Positions 45,314 to 55,103 of a stretch of DNA of 64,000 nucleotides are shown piece by piece. How positions within the stretch are numbered: position 1 is the stretch's first letter; each line of letters opens with the position of its first letter. The translations under genes and the position numbers were made by a program. The DNA lies in NCBI RefSeq assembly GCF_002157855.1, contig NZ_CP020880.1:3286001-3350000 (forward strand), read 5' to 3'. The notes under the pieces are model-generated. The model saw nothing but the letters and a program-made list of their open reading frames with translations. It was not told the origin of the DNA and searched no databases. This DNA is from Sutcliffiella horikoshii (GTDB lineage Bacteria; Bacillota; Bacilli; Bacillales; Bacillaceae_I).

Positions 45314-45826
45314 TTATTTTTCTTCTTTGTCTTCTTCGTTTGCAGATAGCTTTTTCTCTACGTCTTCTAACGCAGCTTTTGTATCTTCAAGGCGCTTTTT
45401 CACTTCATCTGTCATTTCATCAGATTCCGTTTCAATAGCAGTAGCGGCTTCTGAAATGATATCTTGAACCTGCTCTTGCAGCTCCATGGATATATCGCCA
45501 TTTTTCTCGCGCAATTGTTTTACTTTATCCATCACTTGTTGTGTTTGATCCGTAATGGCTTTAGTCAATTGGTTTTTCTTATCTTTGGCAGTTTCAGCTA
45601 ACTCCGTTGTATATTCAGTAGCTTGAACCTTCCAGTTATCTGTTCGTTCTTTTAATTGAGTCGCCTGGTCCGTGATATCTTCACGAAGCTCTCTACCGGA
45701 TTTAGGAGCCAGGAACAATGCAGTTGTAGCTCCCACAATTCCACCAATTAATGTACCGATTAAAAAGTCTTTCGTGTTAATACCGTCAGTGTTCGTGTTC
45801 ATCTCTTTCTTGTTCTCTTCGCTCAT
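45314..45826 (-). CDS. ytxH: YtxH-family general stress protein
   Basis: 170 aa from the ATG at 45826 (GAGGAGG, 9 nt). A hydrophobic Gly-rich helix (about 20-38, 'FLIGTLIGGIVGATTALFLAPKSG') carries the YtxH signature; the rest is a charged amphipathic helix rich in Lys, Glu and Gln, LEA-like. Function unknown; part of the sigma-B stress regulon in B. subtilis. 13 nt downstream of ytxG. Confidence 0.93.
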   Translation of the reverse strand: MSEENKKEMNTNTDGINTKDFLIGTLIGGIVGATTALFLAPKSGRELREDITDQATQLKERTDNWKVQATEYTTELAETAKDKKNQLTKAITDQTQQVMDKVKQLREKNGDISMELQEQVQDIISEAATAIETESDEMTDEVKKRLEDTKAALEDVEKKLSANEEDKEEK

Positions 45827-45839
45827 TTCCGATTCCTCC

Positions 45840-46274
45840 TCAAATTTTGTTGATTTTGTTTTTCTGTTTTCTCTCATTCCATTTGTCGACAATTTCCATG
45901 GCCACATTAGACCATTGAACAACTTGCGACACCTTATCCTGGTTTTGATCTAGTTGATGTGCAACATTATTAGATAAACGTGAAACGGAATGATTAAATC
46001 CTTGAATGGAAGTTCCAACATCCTTTACAGCAGTTACAACCGTATTAAGTTGTTGCGACTTATCTTGAATGTCATCCATTAATACATTGGTTTTATGTAG
46101 GATCTGCTCTGTCTCGGATGTGATCCCTTGCATCTGTTTTTCAATTCCACCTAATGTACCGGCAACTTGATTTAAAGTGCCTTGCACGGAAAGAAGAGTT
46201 TTGGAAACAAATATAACCAATATTAAAAAAGCAATAGCTACAATAATTGCGCTAATGTAAAGCAATTCACTCAA
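45840..46274 (-). CDS. ytxG: DUF948 membrane protein YtxG
   Basis: 144 aa. N-terminal membrane helix (about 5-27) then a coiled-coil of 'LNQVAGTLGGIEKQMQGI'-type heptads resembling chemoreceptor helices. First gene of the ytxGH operon. The start ATG follows CAGGAGGTGTCGC. A perfect sigma-B promoter lies about 45 nt upstream. Confidence 0.93.
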   Translation of the reverse strand: MSELLYISAIIVAIAFLILVIFVSKTLLSVQGTLNQVAGTLGGIEKQMQGITSETEQILHKTNVLMDDIQDKSQQLNTVVTAVKDVGTSIQGFNHSVSRLSNNVAHQLDQNQDKVSQVVQWSNVAMEIVDKWNERKQKNKINKI

Positions 46275-46312
46275 AGCGACACCTCCTGGCTGCTGACGTA
46301 CATACTTACTAT

Positions 46313-46337
46313 TTACCCCACATACTATAGTTTAAAC
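46313..46337 (-). promoter_or_regulatory. Sigma-B promoter of ytxGH
   Basis: Reverse strand GTTTAA (46332-46337), 13-bp spacer, GGGTAA (46313-46318), an exact consensus match. Agrees with the known sigma-B control of ytxGHJ in B. subtilis. Confidence 0.85.
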
Positions 46338-46499
46338 ATTCTATACTCTGTTTTATTCTAGGACAAAGAGAAAATCCCTTCAAGAATTTAAAGAATTTTT
46401 AAAAATATTACTAATATTTTTAGACAAAAAATTCAACAAAATACGCGTAATCGGTTACAATAATGATGATACATAACCAATCTCTTAGGGGGCAATACA

Positions 46500-47615
46500 A
46501 TGAAGGATCCACGGATTCAAACTCTTGCAAAAAATTTAATCAACTATTCTGTTCGTCTTCAAAAAGGCGAAAAGGTATTAATCGAGAACTTCGGACTGCA
46601 AAGAGAACTTGTAGTAGCACTTGTCGATGAAGCTTATAAAGCTGGCGGATATCCATTCGTTTCATTAAAAGATGTTCAGGTAGACCGCGCCTTGTTAATG
46701 GGAGCTCAAGAAGAACAATATAGCATGAAAGCTGATTTTGAAGCAAATGTAATGAAAAACATGGACGCGTATATCGGGCTTCGTTCTGGCGACAACATCG
46801 CTGAATTATCCGATGTTCCGGATGACAAACAAAAAATCCAGGGCAGCACGGTTGGAAAGAAAGTTCACCGTGACATCCGTGTTCCAAAAACAAAGTGGGT
46901 GGTTCTGCGCTATCCGAATGCCAGCATGGCACAGCTTGCAAAAATGAGTACGGAAGGTTTTGAGAACTTCTATTTTGATGTATGTAATCTTGATTATGGG
47001 AAAATGAGCAATGCGATGGATGCTCTTGTTGAGCTGATGAATAAAACCGACAAGGTCCGTATTACAGGAGAAGGAACAGATCTAACATTCTCCATTAAAG
47101 ATATTCCTGCCATTAAATGCGCAGGGGAAATGAATATCCCTGACGGTGAAGTATACACAGCACCTGTGAAGGATTCTGTTAATGGTACGATTACGTATAA
47201 TACTCCATCTCCATACCAAGGCTTCACATATGAAAATGTGAAATTGACTTTCCGTGACGGTAAAATCGTGGAAGCAACAGCCAATGATTCTGACCGTATC
47301 AATAAGATTTTCGATACGGATGAAGGTGCACGTTTTATCGGGGAATTTGCAATCGGTGTTAACCCTTATATCCAACATCCGATGCAGGATATCCTATTTG
47401 ACGAAAAGATTGACGGAAGCTTCCACTTCACACCTGGCCAGGCTTACGAAGACGCTTGGAACGGTAACAACTCTGACATTCATTGGGATATGGTAATGAT
47501 TCAACGTCCTGAATATGGCGGAGGAGAAATCTATTTTGATGATGTATTGATCAGAAAAGATGGGAAGTTTGTGGTTTCAGAACTTGAGGGATTGAACCCG
47601 GAGAATTTGAAGTAA
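46500..47615 (+). CDS. M29-family aminopeptidase
   Basis: 371 aa; ATG after AGGGGGCAATACA. Thermophilic-type metallo-aminopeptidase: N-terminal 'KGEKVLIENFGLQRELVVALVDEAYKAGGYPFV' in parts, then the metal-ligand region with 'AGEMNIPDGEVYTAPV' (Glu), 'FIGEFAIGVN' (Glu), 'DEKIDGSFHFTPGQAY' (His), 'SDIHWDMVMI' (His, Asp) and 'GGGEIYFDDVLIRKDGKFV'. Shorter than AmpS (about 410 aa), so the short subgroup. Removes N-terminal residues from peptides. Inserted between ytxG and murC compared with B. subtilis. Confidence 0.92.
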   Translation: MKDPRIQTLAKNLINYSVRLQKGEKVLIENFGLQRELVVALVDEAYKAGGYPFVSLKDVQVDRALLMGAQEEQYSMKADFEANVMKNMDAYIGLRSGDNIAELSDVPDDKQKIQGSTVGKKVHRDIRVPKTKWVVLRYPNASMAQLAKMSTEGFENFYFDVCNLDYGKMSNAMDALVELMNKTDKVRITGEGTDLTFSIKDIPAIKCAGEMNIPDGEVYTAPVKDSVNGTITYNTPSPYQGFTYENVKLTFRDGKIVEATANDSDRINKIFDTDEGARFIGEFAIGVNPYIQHPMQDILFDEKIDGSFHFTPGQAYEDAWNGNNSDIHWDMVMIQRPEYGGGEIYFDDVLIRKDGKFVVSELEGLNPENLK

Positions 47616-47627
47616 GCATTTAACTTG

Positions 47628-47659
47628 GACCACTCACATGGGAATGTGGGTGGTTTTTG
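47628..47659 (+). terminator. Terminator after the aminopeptidase gene
   Basis: ACCACTCACAT / ATGTGGGTGGT stem and TTTTTG. Confidence 0.85.
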
Positions 47660-47760
47660 TGTTTCTAAGTTCTTTAAAACTTCATCAAGACTTTTAACTC
47701 TTCATTTTCTCGCAGCCGATGTCTTTATGACCACTATCAAGTAGTTAGTCGGTAATCCTC

Positions 47761-47946
47761 GCTGTTCCTTTCCGCGAATGGCTGCGCTTTCCACGGGGCG
47801 ACCTTGAGCCTCCTCGGCAAGCCTGCGGGGTCTCAACATTGCCGCTACTTCCCCGTAGGACAAGGAAGGCTTCGAAAGCGATACTTCGCACGAAGAAAAT
47901 GTGTAGCATTTTCGAGGAGTCTCCGCCATATGCTCCAATACACAGC
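47761..47946 (+). repeat. Palindromic repeat element, copy 8 (long form)
   Basis: Ends GCTGT / ACAGC. Has the extra module with GAAAATG / CATTTTC. Central blocks TTGAGCCTCCTC and GGGGTCTCAA. Head-to-head with copy 9. Confidence 0.88.
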
Positions 47947-48026
47947 TAGAAATTACGTTAAAGAAACGTTTTTGGTTTTTCAGTAACTCGGTTAGGTAGT
48001 TTTTTGACTTTAGGGTAAATGAAGTC

Positions 48027-48095
48027 TTGTTAATTGGAGTGGAAGGCGCGCAGACGCCCGCAGGCAAGCGAAGCGCCTGGAACGGAAATCAACAA
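48027..48095 (-). repeat. Palindromic repeat element, copy 9 (reverse, internally deleted)
   Basis: Only the two ends of the element remain (69 bp): TTGTTAATTGGAGTGG... and ...GGAACGGAAATCAACAA, with perfect arms AGGCGC / GCGCCT. The whole central GGGGTCTCAA region is missing. Confidence 0.85.
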
Positions 48096-48101
48096 AATTC
48101 T

Positions 48102-48141
48102 AAATAAAACCGGCTTCCCCTCTACCTGAAGGAAAGCCGGT
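48102..48141 (-). terminator. Terminator after murC
   Basis: ACCGGCTT / AAGCCGGT stem then TTTATTT on the reverse strand. Confidence 0.88.
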
Positions 48142-48147
48142 TCTTAT

Positions 48148-49458
48148 TTATTCCACTTCGTGTTGAAGGGACTTTTCATATGCTTCTTGGAACTTGGTGA
48201 CATCACCCGCACCCATGAAAATAATGACGCTATTTTCATGCTTCGCCAATAATGCAGTTCCTTCTTCTGACAAGATTTCTGCACGGTCTATTTTATCCAA
48301 CAAATCATTGATCGTAAGCTTTCCTTGATTTTCACGGGCAGAACCGAAAATATCGCATAGGTAAACATGATCAGCACCGCTTAAACTTTCCGCAAATTCA
48401 TTTAAGAATGTTTGAGTTCTTGTAAATGTATGCGGTTGGAATACAGCAATCACATCGCGATCTGGATACTTTTGGTTGGCTGCATCAATAGTCGCACGAA
48501 TCTCAGTAGGGTGATGCGCATAATCATCAATCAATACTTGAGAGCCTATTACTTTTTCAGAAAATCTTCGTTTAACTCCTTCAAATGTAAGCAACTGGCT
48601 TTGAATCACATCTACTGGAATCTCCTCATAGTGACACAATGCGATTACAGCCAAGGAGTTCATGATGTTGTGGTCTCCATATCCATTTATTTTAAAAGTA
48701 GCATAATGGTTGTTACGTACATATACATCAAATGTGGTACCTTCTGTCGATTTTTCCACATGTCGTGCTTGGAAATCATTTTCTTCGCCAAAGCCGTAAT
48801 AAATCACGGGAACTTTTGCTTGGATTTTTTGCAGATACTCATCATCTCCACAAGCGATGATACCCTTTTTCACTTGCATAGCCATCTCCTGGAATGCAGA
48901 AAACACATCATCGATACTGCCGAAATAATCCGGATGATCGAAGTCGATGTTTGTCATGATCGTATAATCTGGATAGTAAGACAAGAAATGTCTCTTATAC
49001 TCACATGCCTCGAATACAAAATATTCACTATCTTCTACTCCACGACCAGTGCCATCTCCAATAAGATAAGAAGTAGGCTTTGCTCCTTGTATGACATGGG
49101 AGAGCAATCCAGTAGTAGAAGTTTTTCCGTGTGCTCCCGTAACAGCAATACTGGTATATTTCTCCATAAACTGACCCAGGAATTGCGGGTAGCGAATAAC
49201 TGGTATATTAAGTTCTTTTGCCGCTTCTATCTCCTCATGCGTGTCAGGAAATGCATTACCGGCAATAACCGTCATATCTTCCGTTATGTTGTCCTTGTCA
49301 AAAGGAAGGATGGTGATTCCTTTTTCTTCGAGACCCTTTTGGGTAAAGAATCTCTTTTCAATATCTGAACCTTGTACTTGAAAGTGCATATCGTCCAATA
49401 TCCCGGCAAGGGCACTCATTCCTGAACCTTTAATACCAACAAAATGATAAATGGTCAT
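48148..49458 (-). CDS. murC: UDP-N-acetylmuramate--L-alanine ligase
   Basis: 436 aa. Adds L-Ala to UDP-MurNAc in peptidoglycan precursor synthesis. N-terminal Rossmann '[17 protein letters not shown]', ATP loop '[17 protein letters not shown]' (about 110-126), '[13 protein letters not shown]' and C-terminal '[13 protein letters not shown]'. ATG after TTGGAGG. Its own promoter is visible. As in B. subtilis it sits near sftA, but the pncB-like gene is in between. Confidence 0.98.
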   Translation of the reverse strand: MTIYHFVGIKGSGMSALAGILDDMHFQVQGSDIEKRFFTQKGLEEKGITILPFDKDNITEDMTVIAGNAFPDTHEEIEAAKELNIPVIRYPQFLGQFMEKYTSIAVTGAHGKTSTTGLLSHVIQGAKPTSYLIGDGTGRGVEDSEYFVFEACEYKRHFLSYYPDYTIMTNIDFDHPDYFGSIDDVFSAFQEMAMQVKKGIIACGDDEYLQKIQAKVPVIYYGFGEENDFQARHVEKSTEGTTFDVYVRNNHYATFKINGYGDHNIMNSLAVIALCHYEEIPVDVIQSQLLTFEGVKRRFSEKVIGSQVLIDDYAHHPTEIRATIDAANQKYPDRDVIAVFQPHTFTRTQTFLNEFAESLSGADHVYLCDIFGSARENQGKLTINDLLDKIDRAEILSEEGTALLAKHENSVIIFMGAGDVTKFQEAYEKSLQHEVE

Positions 49459-49478
49459 GAAAAAACCTCCAACATTTA

Positions 49479-49507
49479 TCTATATATAATTCGCTTATTT
49501 TCTGCAA
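49479..49507 (-). promoter_or_regulatory. Possible promoter of murC
   Basis: Reverse strand TTGCAG (49502-49507), 17 nt, TATAGA (49479-49484), 21 nt before the start. Confidence 0.45.
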
Positions 49508-49508
49508 A

Positions 49509-49727
49509 CGAACTGAATAATAGTTTTATTTTTGTACCATACCAAACGTAGTTTTCTCCGCATAGATAATCCATTATATGATTAGCGTCTAAAAATGCTA
49601 ATTCCTTTATTCCCTTAAGTTTTAAGATTCAAACCATATGTAGAAAAGACTTTTCTTAACAACGACCTATTATAGCACTAATTCAACATTTCCTCTACCG
49701 TACCTTTATAAACCGGTAAATCACAGG
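49509..49727. other. Gap between murC and the pncB-like gene
   Basis: About 220 bp of A/T-rich sequence upstream of the murC promoter. No ORF with a ribosome site and no family repeat seen. Confidence 0.5.
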
Positions 49728-49756
49728 AAAAAACCGATAGATCTTTCTCCTACCAG
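49728..49756 (-). terminator. Weak terminator after the pncB-like gene
   Basis: CTGGTAG / CTATCGG stem (two G-T pairs) then TTTTTT on the reverse strand. Confidence 0.55.
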
Positions 49757-49785
49757 TTTCTCCATATACCACTTACTGCTATACT

Positions 49786-50871
49786 TCAATCCACTTTTTC
49801 TAGTCGTTCATTAAAACGGTATTTTCTTCCGGCCTTCGCTTGAGGTTCCCCGTTTAACACAACGTTATCTCCAGTAAACCCTATATGAATTTTCAACAGG
49901 CTTCCACCCACACCATAAATATCGACCGGTACGTGCTGCTCTTCGAATTCTCTGATGCGTTGCTCACTGAAACCACCGCTTACCACAATCTTGACATGTT
50001 GAAAACCTTCATTATCCAGTGCTTCACGAAGTGCGAAAACAAGCGGGGCATTTACCCCACGCGGATCAAAGGTTCCCAGTACATCTTGATGGCGGATGAA
50101 ATGCTGATCAATCATGGTTCTCGATGTATCAACACGGACTCCTTTTAGCTTGTCACCGAATTCTCTAGCCACTTTCAATGCATCTGTAATGACATCGTTG
50201 TTGTAGTCTACCAGCACCAACAGGTCATCCTCAGGGAATTTTGCATGGTAAGCTTTAGAAGCTTCTACAACGTCCCCATTAAATAGCTGGATGAGGGCAT
50301 GTGGCATGGTACCCATTCCTTTTTTCCCCCACCACTCATTCATCGCATGGGTTGCTTGCGCTGTGGAACCTCCAATATGCGCGGCATATCCGTCCCCAGC
50401 TTGTTGTGTATAATGATCATCACGATCTCCCATGAAAATGACTGGCTTTTGACCTGCAGCTTTCACTACATTATAAACATTCGTAGACACCGACGTTCTT
50501 CTGGCCAGAATGCCATCAATAACTCCTTCTAAGAATCCAAAATTCTGATATGGGCCTGTTATAGTTAAAACCGTTTCAAACGGCGCTATTTTATCCCCAT
50601 CTTTTAAGGAATAAATCTCCAGTGATTCCGGGTCATCAGCGAAAGTTTTGATCAATGCAATGACTTCATCTGTCCCGCATAAGACCGCATGATTTTTTTG
50701 AAAAAATTGCATCGTCACAATGTTATCTGGTTTAAACGCTCTCACGATTTCTCTAGTTTTTAAAAAATATACAGCTGAGAACCATCCTTCTTTTACACGC
50801 TCGTCAAATTTGAACGTGCGATTGGTCAGCCTTTTAATTTTCCCTTGCAGCTTCAACTCAATTTCTTTCAT
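49786..50871 (-). CDS. Nicotinate phosphoribosyltransferase (short form)
   Basis: 361 aa, quinolinate/nicotinate PRTase fold. Makes nicotinate mononucleotide from nicotinate and PRPP in NAD salvage. Signatures: 'FKPDNIVTMQFFQKNHAVLCG', 'HIGGSTAQATHAMNEWWGKKG' in parts, 'VLVDYNNDVI', 'GVRVDTSRTMIDQHFIRH' and 'IVVSGGFSEQRIREFEE'. It is shorter than PncB (about 490 aa), similar to the archaeal-type class. NAD supply link with nadK at 7.4 kb is thematic only. ATG after AAGGAG at 11 nt. Confidence 0.9.
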   Translation of the reverse strand: MKEIELKLQGKIKRLTNRTFKFDERVKEGWFSAVYFLKTREIVRAFKPDNIVTMQFFQKNHAVLCGTDEVIALIKTFADDPESLEIYSLKDGDKIAPFETVLTITGPYQNFGFLEGVIDGILARRTSVSTNVYNVVKAAGQKPVIFMGDRDDHYTQQAGDGYAAHIGGSTAQATHAMNEWWGKKGMGTMPHALIQLFNGDVVEASKAYHAKFPEDDLLVLVDYNNDVITDALKVAREFGDKLKGVRVDTSRTMIDQHFIRHQDVLGTFDPRGVNAPLVFALREALDNEGFQHVKIVVSGGFSEQRIREFEEQHVPVDIYGVGGSLLKIHIGFTGDNVVLNGEPQAKAGRKYRFNERLEKVD

Positions 50872-50954
50872 CCTCTTAAAAGCTCCTTAAGACCCTGTTT
50901 TCGGGTTACTGTCTTGCCGGATATGCCGACTCCTATTGTTTACTAGTATTAATA

Positions 50955-50984
50955 ATAATAGAAGATTGTATCCATTTACAACAA
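50955..50984 (-). promoter_or_regulatory. Possible promoter of the pncB-like gene
   Basis: Reverse strand TTGTTG (50979-50984), 18 nt, TATTAT (50955-50960). Confidence 0.4.
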
Positions 50985-51000
50985 CTTCAGTCTTGGAGCA

Positions 51001-53388
51001 TTAATAGTCAGAATCTTGCATACTTACAAGCTCCTCTTCTGAAACAAGTACATCTCTTGGTTTACTACCCTTTGGACCGGATATAACACCATGGTCCTCC
51101 ATCATTTCCATTAAGCGGGCAGCTCGGTTATAACCGATACGGAATCTTCTTTGCAAACTGGAGGTGGATGCCCCATTTTGATCAATTACATATTGGCATG
51201 CTTCTAAAAAGAGCTCATCTTCATCTTGTATGGTGCTCTCTTTTAGCAATTCACTCTGCTCAAACAAATAATTAGGTTTTTGCTCTTTTCGAACATGGTT
51301 AACCGCTCTCTCTATTTCTTCATCTGATACAAAGTTTCCTTGCACCCTGATAGGTTTTGGAGCACCATTTTCAAGTAACAGCATGTCACCACGCCCGAGA
51401 AGGCGCTCAGCCCCACCGATATCAATGATTGTTCTGGAATCGACTTGGGATGAAACAGAGAATGCAATCCGTGTAGGAATATTTGCCTTAATCAGTCCTG
51501 TAATAACATCAACGGACGGACGCTGTGTGGCAATCAGCAAATGCATCCCGCAGGCACGTGCTTTTTGAGCAATACGACAAATGGCCTCCTCTACATCACT
51601 AGGAGCAACCATCATCAGGTCAGCCAATTCATCAATGATGATGACCATATATGGCAAGGTTTCTTGGTTATGCTTTTTTGCCGTTTCATTGTACTTTCCA
51701 ATATCTCTAACACCTGCATGAACAAACAACTCATAACGGCGTTCCATCTCTTCCACTGCCCATTTCAACGCAGCGGTTGCTGCCTTTACATCTGTGATAA
51801 CCGGGCTTACCAGATGAGGAATATGATTGTATGGTGTAAGTTCCACCATTTTAGGATCAATCAATAAAAGTTTCACTTCATCTGGTGTACTTTTATACAA
51901 CAAACTCATAATGATAGAGTTTACACAAACACTTTTTCCGGATCCCGTTGCACCTGCAATCAATCCGTGCGGCATTTTCTGCAAATCCAACACGACAGGT
52001 TGACCTGAGATATCCAAACCTAAAGCTACCGTCAATGGAGAATTATTCTGGATAAAAGATGGATGTCGAATAATTTCTCTTATAAATACTGGCTTGCTTA
52101 CACGATTCGGTACTTCTATTCCTATCGTGTTTTTCCCTGGAATAGGCGCCTCCATCCGGATATCCCGGGCAGACAGACTCAATTTAATGTCGTCACTTAA
52201 ATTGGTGATTTTGTTTACCTTTACTCCAGGCTCAGGTTGTACTTCGAATTGGGTAACAGATGGACCTTGTGTTGCTTTTACCACTTTGGCACCGACCCTA
52301 AAATGGTGTAATGTCTCGTCCAGCAATTGCTTTTGCGCTTCTACCCAGTCCTGATCTCCCTGAGAATGCTGTGGTGGGATGGCAAGCATCGTAATTGGCG
52401 GTTTTCTGAAAAAAGGTTGTGTCGTTTCCTCTTTGGACATCATTTGCTGTTTTCTTTCTAATGAACGTTTATCCTGTTTAAGCATAATGACATTAAACGG
52501 TATATTCTGTTTGGAGGAAGAATCCTTTTTTTGAGTTACTTCAGCTTTAGGAGTTTCTATCCGCTCCTCTTTAGGCTCGCTGTAATCTAGAGTTGCTGCG
52601 GATTCCTGTTCATAAGCAGAAACATCCTCTTCCACTTCGTTAACTTCAACAATTTCTTCTTTTACATCAATTGCTTTTACTTCTTCTATTTCTTCTTCCA
52701 ATTGTTCTTCGTTAATAACTCTGTCTATCAATGAGGTTATTGGATTTTCACTTTCCAAGCTCTCTCCTGAAGATTCGTTTTCTTCTTCTAGTAACTCATC
52801 ACTAAAAGCCTGTACCTTTAATTCATCTTTGTTCGTAATTTCTTCAAAGTTTGCACTAGAGTATCCCTCAAGTGGGTTTAATTCCACTATCTCATTAGAA
52901 ATTGATTCTTTACTCAGCAGCTCGATCTCAGGTATATATTCTTCTTTCTTTTCCGGAAACGGACGTGGTTTGTATCCATAAATAGGGGACACCACTTCTG
53001 TAGGATGGAAAGGTTGTTTATTTTTATTGGTTACTTTTTCAAAAGCTCTAGGCGTGCTTTTCTTTATTGTAGGTTCTTGTTTTTTCACCGGCTCTTCTGT
53101 CGGTTTTTCTTTTTTTACTTTTATAGTTTCAGGCTTTTTTTGTTCTGTTGGTTTACTAGATTGATGGGCTTTTGACTGTTTTCTTTTTTCCTGTCTCAGC
53201 TGTTGTTCTTGTTTACCTTCATCTGGTATTAAGGGAAAGCGAAATTTCCCTGTAGGATACTGATAAGCCACTTTGGCTGTTGGTTGTTTTTGTTTATTTT
53301 CCGGTTTCTTAGCGTAATCTTGCTCAATGGTTGTTTCTTCCTCATCACTTAGCTGAGCAAACAGCTTTTTAAACCAGTTCACATTCAT
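51001..53388 (-). CDS. sftA: Soluble DNA translocase SftA (YtpT)
   Basis: 795 aa from the ATG at 53388. No N-terminal membrane helices, unlike SpoIIIE/FtsK. A low-complexity Lys/Glu/Pro region fills about 20-320. The FtsK motor (about 365-700) has '[20 protein letters not shown]' (Walker A), '[13 protein letters not shown]' (Walker B) and '[20 protein letters not shown]'. The C-terminal winged helix (gamma, about 720-785) includes '[22 protein letters not shown]'. It clears DNA from the closing septum. The ribosome site is weak (AGAAAG). Confidence 0.95.
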   Translation of the reverse strand: MNVNWFKKLFAQLSDEEETTIEQDYAKKPENKQKQPTAKVAYQYPTGKFRFPLIPDEGKQEQQLRQEKRKQSKAHQSSKPTEQKKPETIKVKKEKPTEEPVKKQEPTIKKSTPRAFEKVTNKNKQPFHPTEVVSPIYGYKPRPFPEKKEEYIPEIELLSKESISNEIVELNPLEGYSSANFEEITNKDELKVQAFSDELLEEENESSGESLESENPITSLIDRVINEEQLEEEIEEVKAIDVKEEIVEVNEVEEDVSAYEQESAATLDYSEPKEERIETPKAEVTQKKDSSSKQNIPFNVIMLKQDKRSLERKQQMMSKEETTQPFFRKPPITMLAIPPQHSQGDQDWVEAQKQLLDETLHHFRVGAKVVKATQGPSVTQFEVQPEPGVKVNKITNLSDDIKLSLSARDIRMEAPIPGKNTIGIEVPNRVSKPVFIREIIRHPSFIQNNSPLTVALGLDISGQPVVLDLQKMPHGLIAGATGSGKSVCVNSIIMSLLYKSTPDEVKLLLIDPKMVELTPYNHIPHLVSPVITDVKAATAALKWAVEEMERRYELFVHAGVRDIGKYNETAKKHNQETLPYMVIIIDELADLMMVAPSDVEEAICRIAQKARACGMHLLIATQRPSVDVITGLIKANIPTRIAFSVSSQVDSRTIIDIGGAERLLGRGDMLLLENGAPKPIRVQGNFVSDEEIERAVNHVRKEQKPNYLFEQSELLKESTIQDEDELFLEACQYVIDQNGASTSSLQRRFRIGYNRAARLMEMMEDHGVISGPKGSKPRDVLVSEEELVSMQDSDY

Positions 53389-53411
53389 CACACACTTTCT
53401 TTGTTGTTCGT

Positions 53412-53432
53412 AACCTGTTCTATTAACAGGTT
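53412..53432. promoter_or_regulatory. Inverted repeat in the sftA 5' region
   Basis: AACCTGTT-CTATT-AACAGGTT, perfect 8-bp arms, 24 bp before the sftA start; possible operator or leader hairpin. Confidence 0.35.
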
Positions 53433-53439
53433 CAGTAGC

Positions 53440-53468
53440 CAAAAAACCACTAGAGATCGTCTAGTGGT
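53440..53468 (-). terminator. Terminator after ytpR
   Basis: ACCACTAGA / TCTAGTGGT stem with TTTTTT on the reverse strand. Confidence 0.9.
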
Positions 53469-53491
53469 GAAAATAAATAGGCATCTACGAG

Positions 53492-54109
53492 TTAACCTGA
53501 AAACGGTTGTCCCGCTTCATATTTCCCAGCTTCTAAAACAAGGATGCCTTTTTCAGTCGGGGCATTCGGAAGGTCGAGTTCTTTCGCAGAACAAATCATT
53601 CCGGAAGATTCAACGCCTCTCAGTTCTGCATCTCTAATGACAAGTCCACTAGGCATCACTGCTCCAACCTTTGCCACTACGACATATTGTCCACTATCTA
53701 CATTTGGGGCACCACAAACAATCTGAAGCACTTCTGTTCCTACATCCACTTTACATACGCTTAGTTTGTCTGCATTTGGATGTTTCTCTTTTTCCGTCAC
53801 ATGTCCTACGACAAATTTTGGGCTGAGGTCGGGATTAAGTGTTTCCTTTACGCCATTTTCGTTCAAAGCATTATTAAGTTCTGCAATCAGGTCTTCTGTC
53901 AGGTTGACTGGGCCTTTAAAGTCGTTGACTGCTACATATTTGGATGCGTTGAAAAGGTTGTATCCTGCTATTTCTTTTGTTTCTTTATCTATAATCTTCG
54001 CAATGTCTCCGTTTTTTTCTACCATTCGATTGTTTAAATTGATTTCTTTTATGTAGATTAGTAGTGTGTCGCCTATTCCTTCTTGGTTATAGTACACGTT
54101 AATGGTCAT
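53492..54109 (-). CDS. ytpR: YtpR-family tRNA-binding protein
   Basis: 205 aa. C-terminal EMAP/OB-fold tRNA-binding domain (about 100-200): '[25 protein letters not shown]' in parts, '[18 protein letters not shown]', '[15 protein letters not shown]'. This matches the N-terminal domain of bacterial PheT. The N-terminal half is a YtpR-specific region (DUF4479). Function unknown. Confidence 0.95.
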   Translation of the reverse strand: MTINVYYNQEGIGDTLLIYIKEINLNNRMVEKNGDIAKIIDKETKEIAGYNLFNASKYVAVNDFKGPVNLTEDLIAELNNALNENGVKETLNPDLSPKFVVGHVTEKEKHPNADKLSVCKVDVGTEVLQIVCGAPNVDSGQYVVVAKVGAVMPSGLVIRDAELRGVESSGMICSAKELDLPNAPTEKGILVLEAGKYEAGQPFSG

Positions 54110-54153
54110 TTTTTTCTTCCTTTCTATTAGTAAGTTAAGAGTAGCTCTGACAT

Positions 54154-54283
54154 CCAGTTTCCTTGCGTTTCAGGTGTTCGCTTTCCGCGGGAAGGTGATT
54201 GAGCCTCCTCACAACACTTCAGGGGTCTCAACCAACCTTTTCTCCCCCGCTGGAGTCTCACACCTTGCACTTCAGTCAACTGG
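54154..54283 (+). repeat. Palindromic repeat element, copy 10
   Basis: Ends CCAGTT / AACTGG; arms GGTGT / ACACC; blocks TTCGCTTTCCGCGGG, TTGAGCCTCCTC (GATTGAG...), GGGGTCTCAA, CCCCGCTGGAGTC. Between ytpR and ytpQ; the termini match copy 6. Confidence 0.9.
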
Positions 54284-54293
54284 AGAAAATTTT

Positions 54294-55103
54294 TTATTTA
54301 TTTTTTTTGTTGTCTTTTCCCAGGATGAATATTGGTTCTAATTCGCCTTCTTCATATAAGAAGGAGAGCGCGGTGATTGGAATTTTTCCGTTTACGAAAA
54401 AGCTCATGGTCAGTTCGGCAAGAATATCATAGCCTACTTCGTTTTGAATATCTGAAAGTATCAACACATCCTGATGCGGAACTGATATAGTCATCGTCCC
54501 GGATACTTGTTTTTTAAACGAATCTAAGAAAGAGTCGTTTAATATTCTGCTTGCGTCGTACCCATCATTGGAACGGACAAAATAAAAGGTATTTCCCGCG
54601 ACCACATCTTCTTTCATAGTTGTCGGAAGCGATCTAACATTAAACATGGCCATTTCTTTGATGGTATTCTTCGTTAAATTCTCTCTTTGAAGAAGTTGCT
54701 CATCAATCAACTTATAGGACTTTCCTAAATCTACCGCGTAGTAAATCCTAGTTTCCGCTGTATGCTCATCATATACCAATGGAATGTCATTACTTGTCGT
54801 TGGAAATGAAGTAGAGCGAATAACAGGATAGATATGGCGTTCCGCACCATTCAATTGAACAGGCATTTTCATGCTTGTTAAAGCTTCTTTGACATAATAC
54901 ACATATTCTTCAATTGCATTTATATCATTTGTTTGTTCGTATTTCGATAGCACACCTTGTAGTGAGATAGAGATTCCCTTTTTTGTTTCCTTATCTTCAA
55001 CCCGTAAAGATTCATTTTCTCGGTCATATGTAAATACCCAGTTTGGATGGGATAATTTCTCTTCCAATAATCTTTTAATTTTAAGTACTGTCATTTTTCC
55101 CAT
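54294..55103 (-). CDS. ytpQ: DUF1444 protein YtpQ
   Basis: 269 aa from the ATG at 55103 (AAAGGA, 9 nt). DUF1444 family, cytoplasmic: '[17 protein letters not shown]', '[11 protein letters not shown]', '[14 protein letters not shown]'. Function unknown. In B. subtilis it follows ytpP directly; here a large protease gene lies between. Confidence 0.93.
   Translation of the reverse strand: MGKMTVLKIKRLLEEKLSHPNWVFTYDRENESLRVEDKETKKGISISLQGVLSKYEQTNDINAIEEYVYYVKEALTSMKMPVQLNGAERHIYPVIRSTSFPTTSNDIPLVYDEHTAETRIYYAVDLGKSYKLIDEQLLQRENLTKNTIKEMAMFNVRSLPTTMKEDVVAGNTFYFVRSNDGYDASRILNDSFLDSFKKQVSGTMTISVPHQDVLILSDIQNEVGYDILAELTMSFFVNGKIPITALSFLYEEGELEPIFILGKDNKKNK

Noticed and set aside
47702-48067. 121-aa reverse ORF
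   Set aside because: It reads through repeat copies 8 and 9; similar G/C-rich open frames occur across copies 1, 4, 6 and 7 and reflect base composition, not genes.
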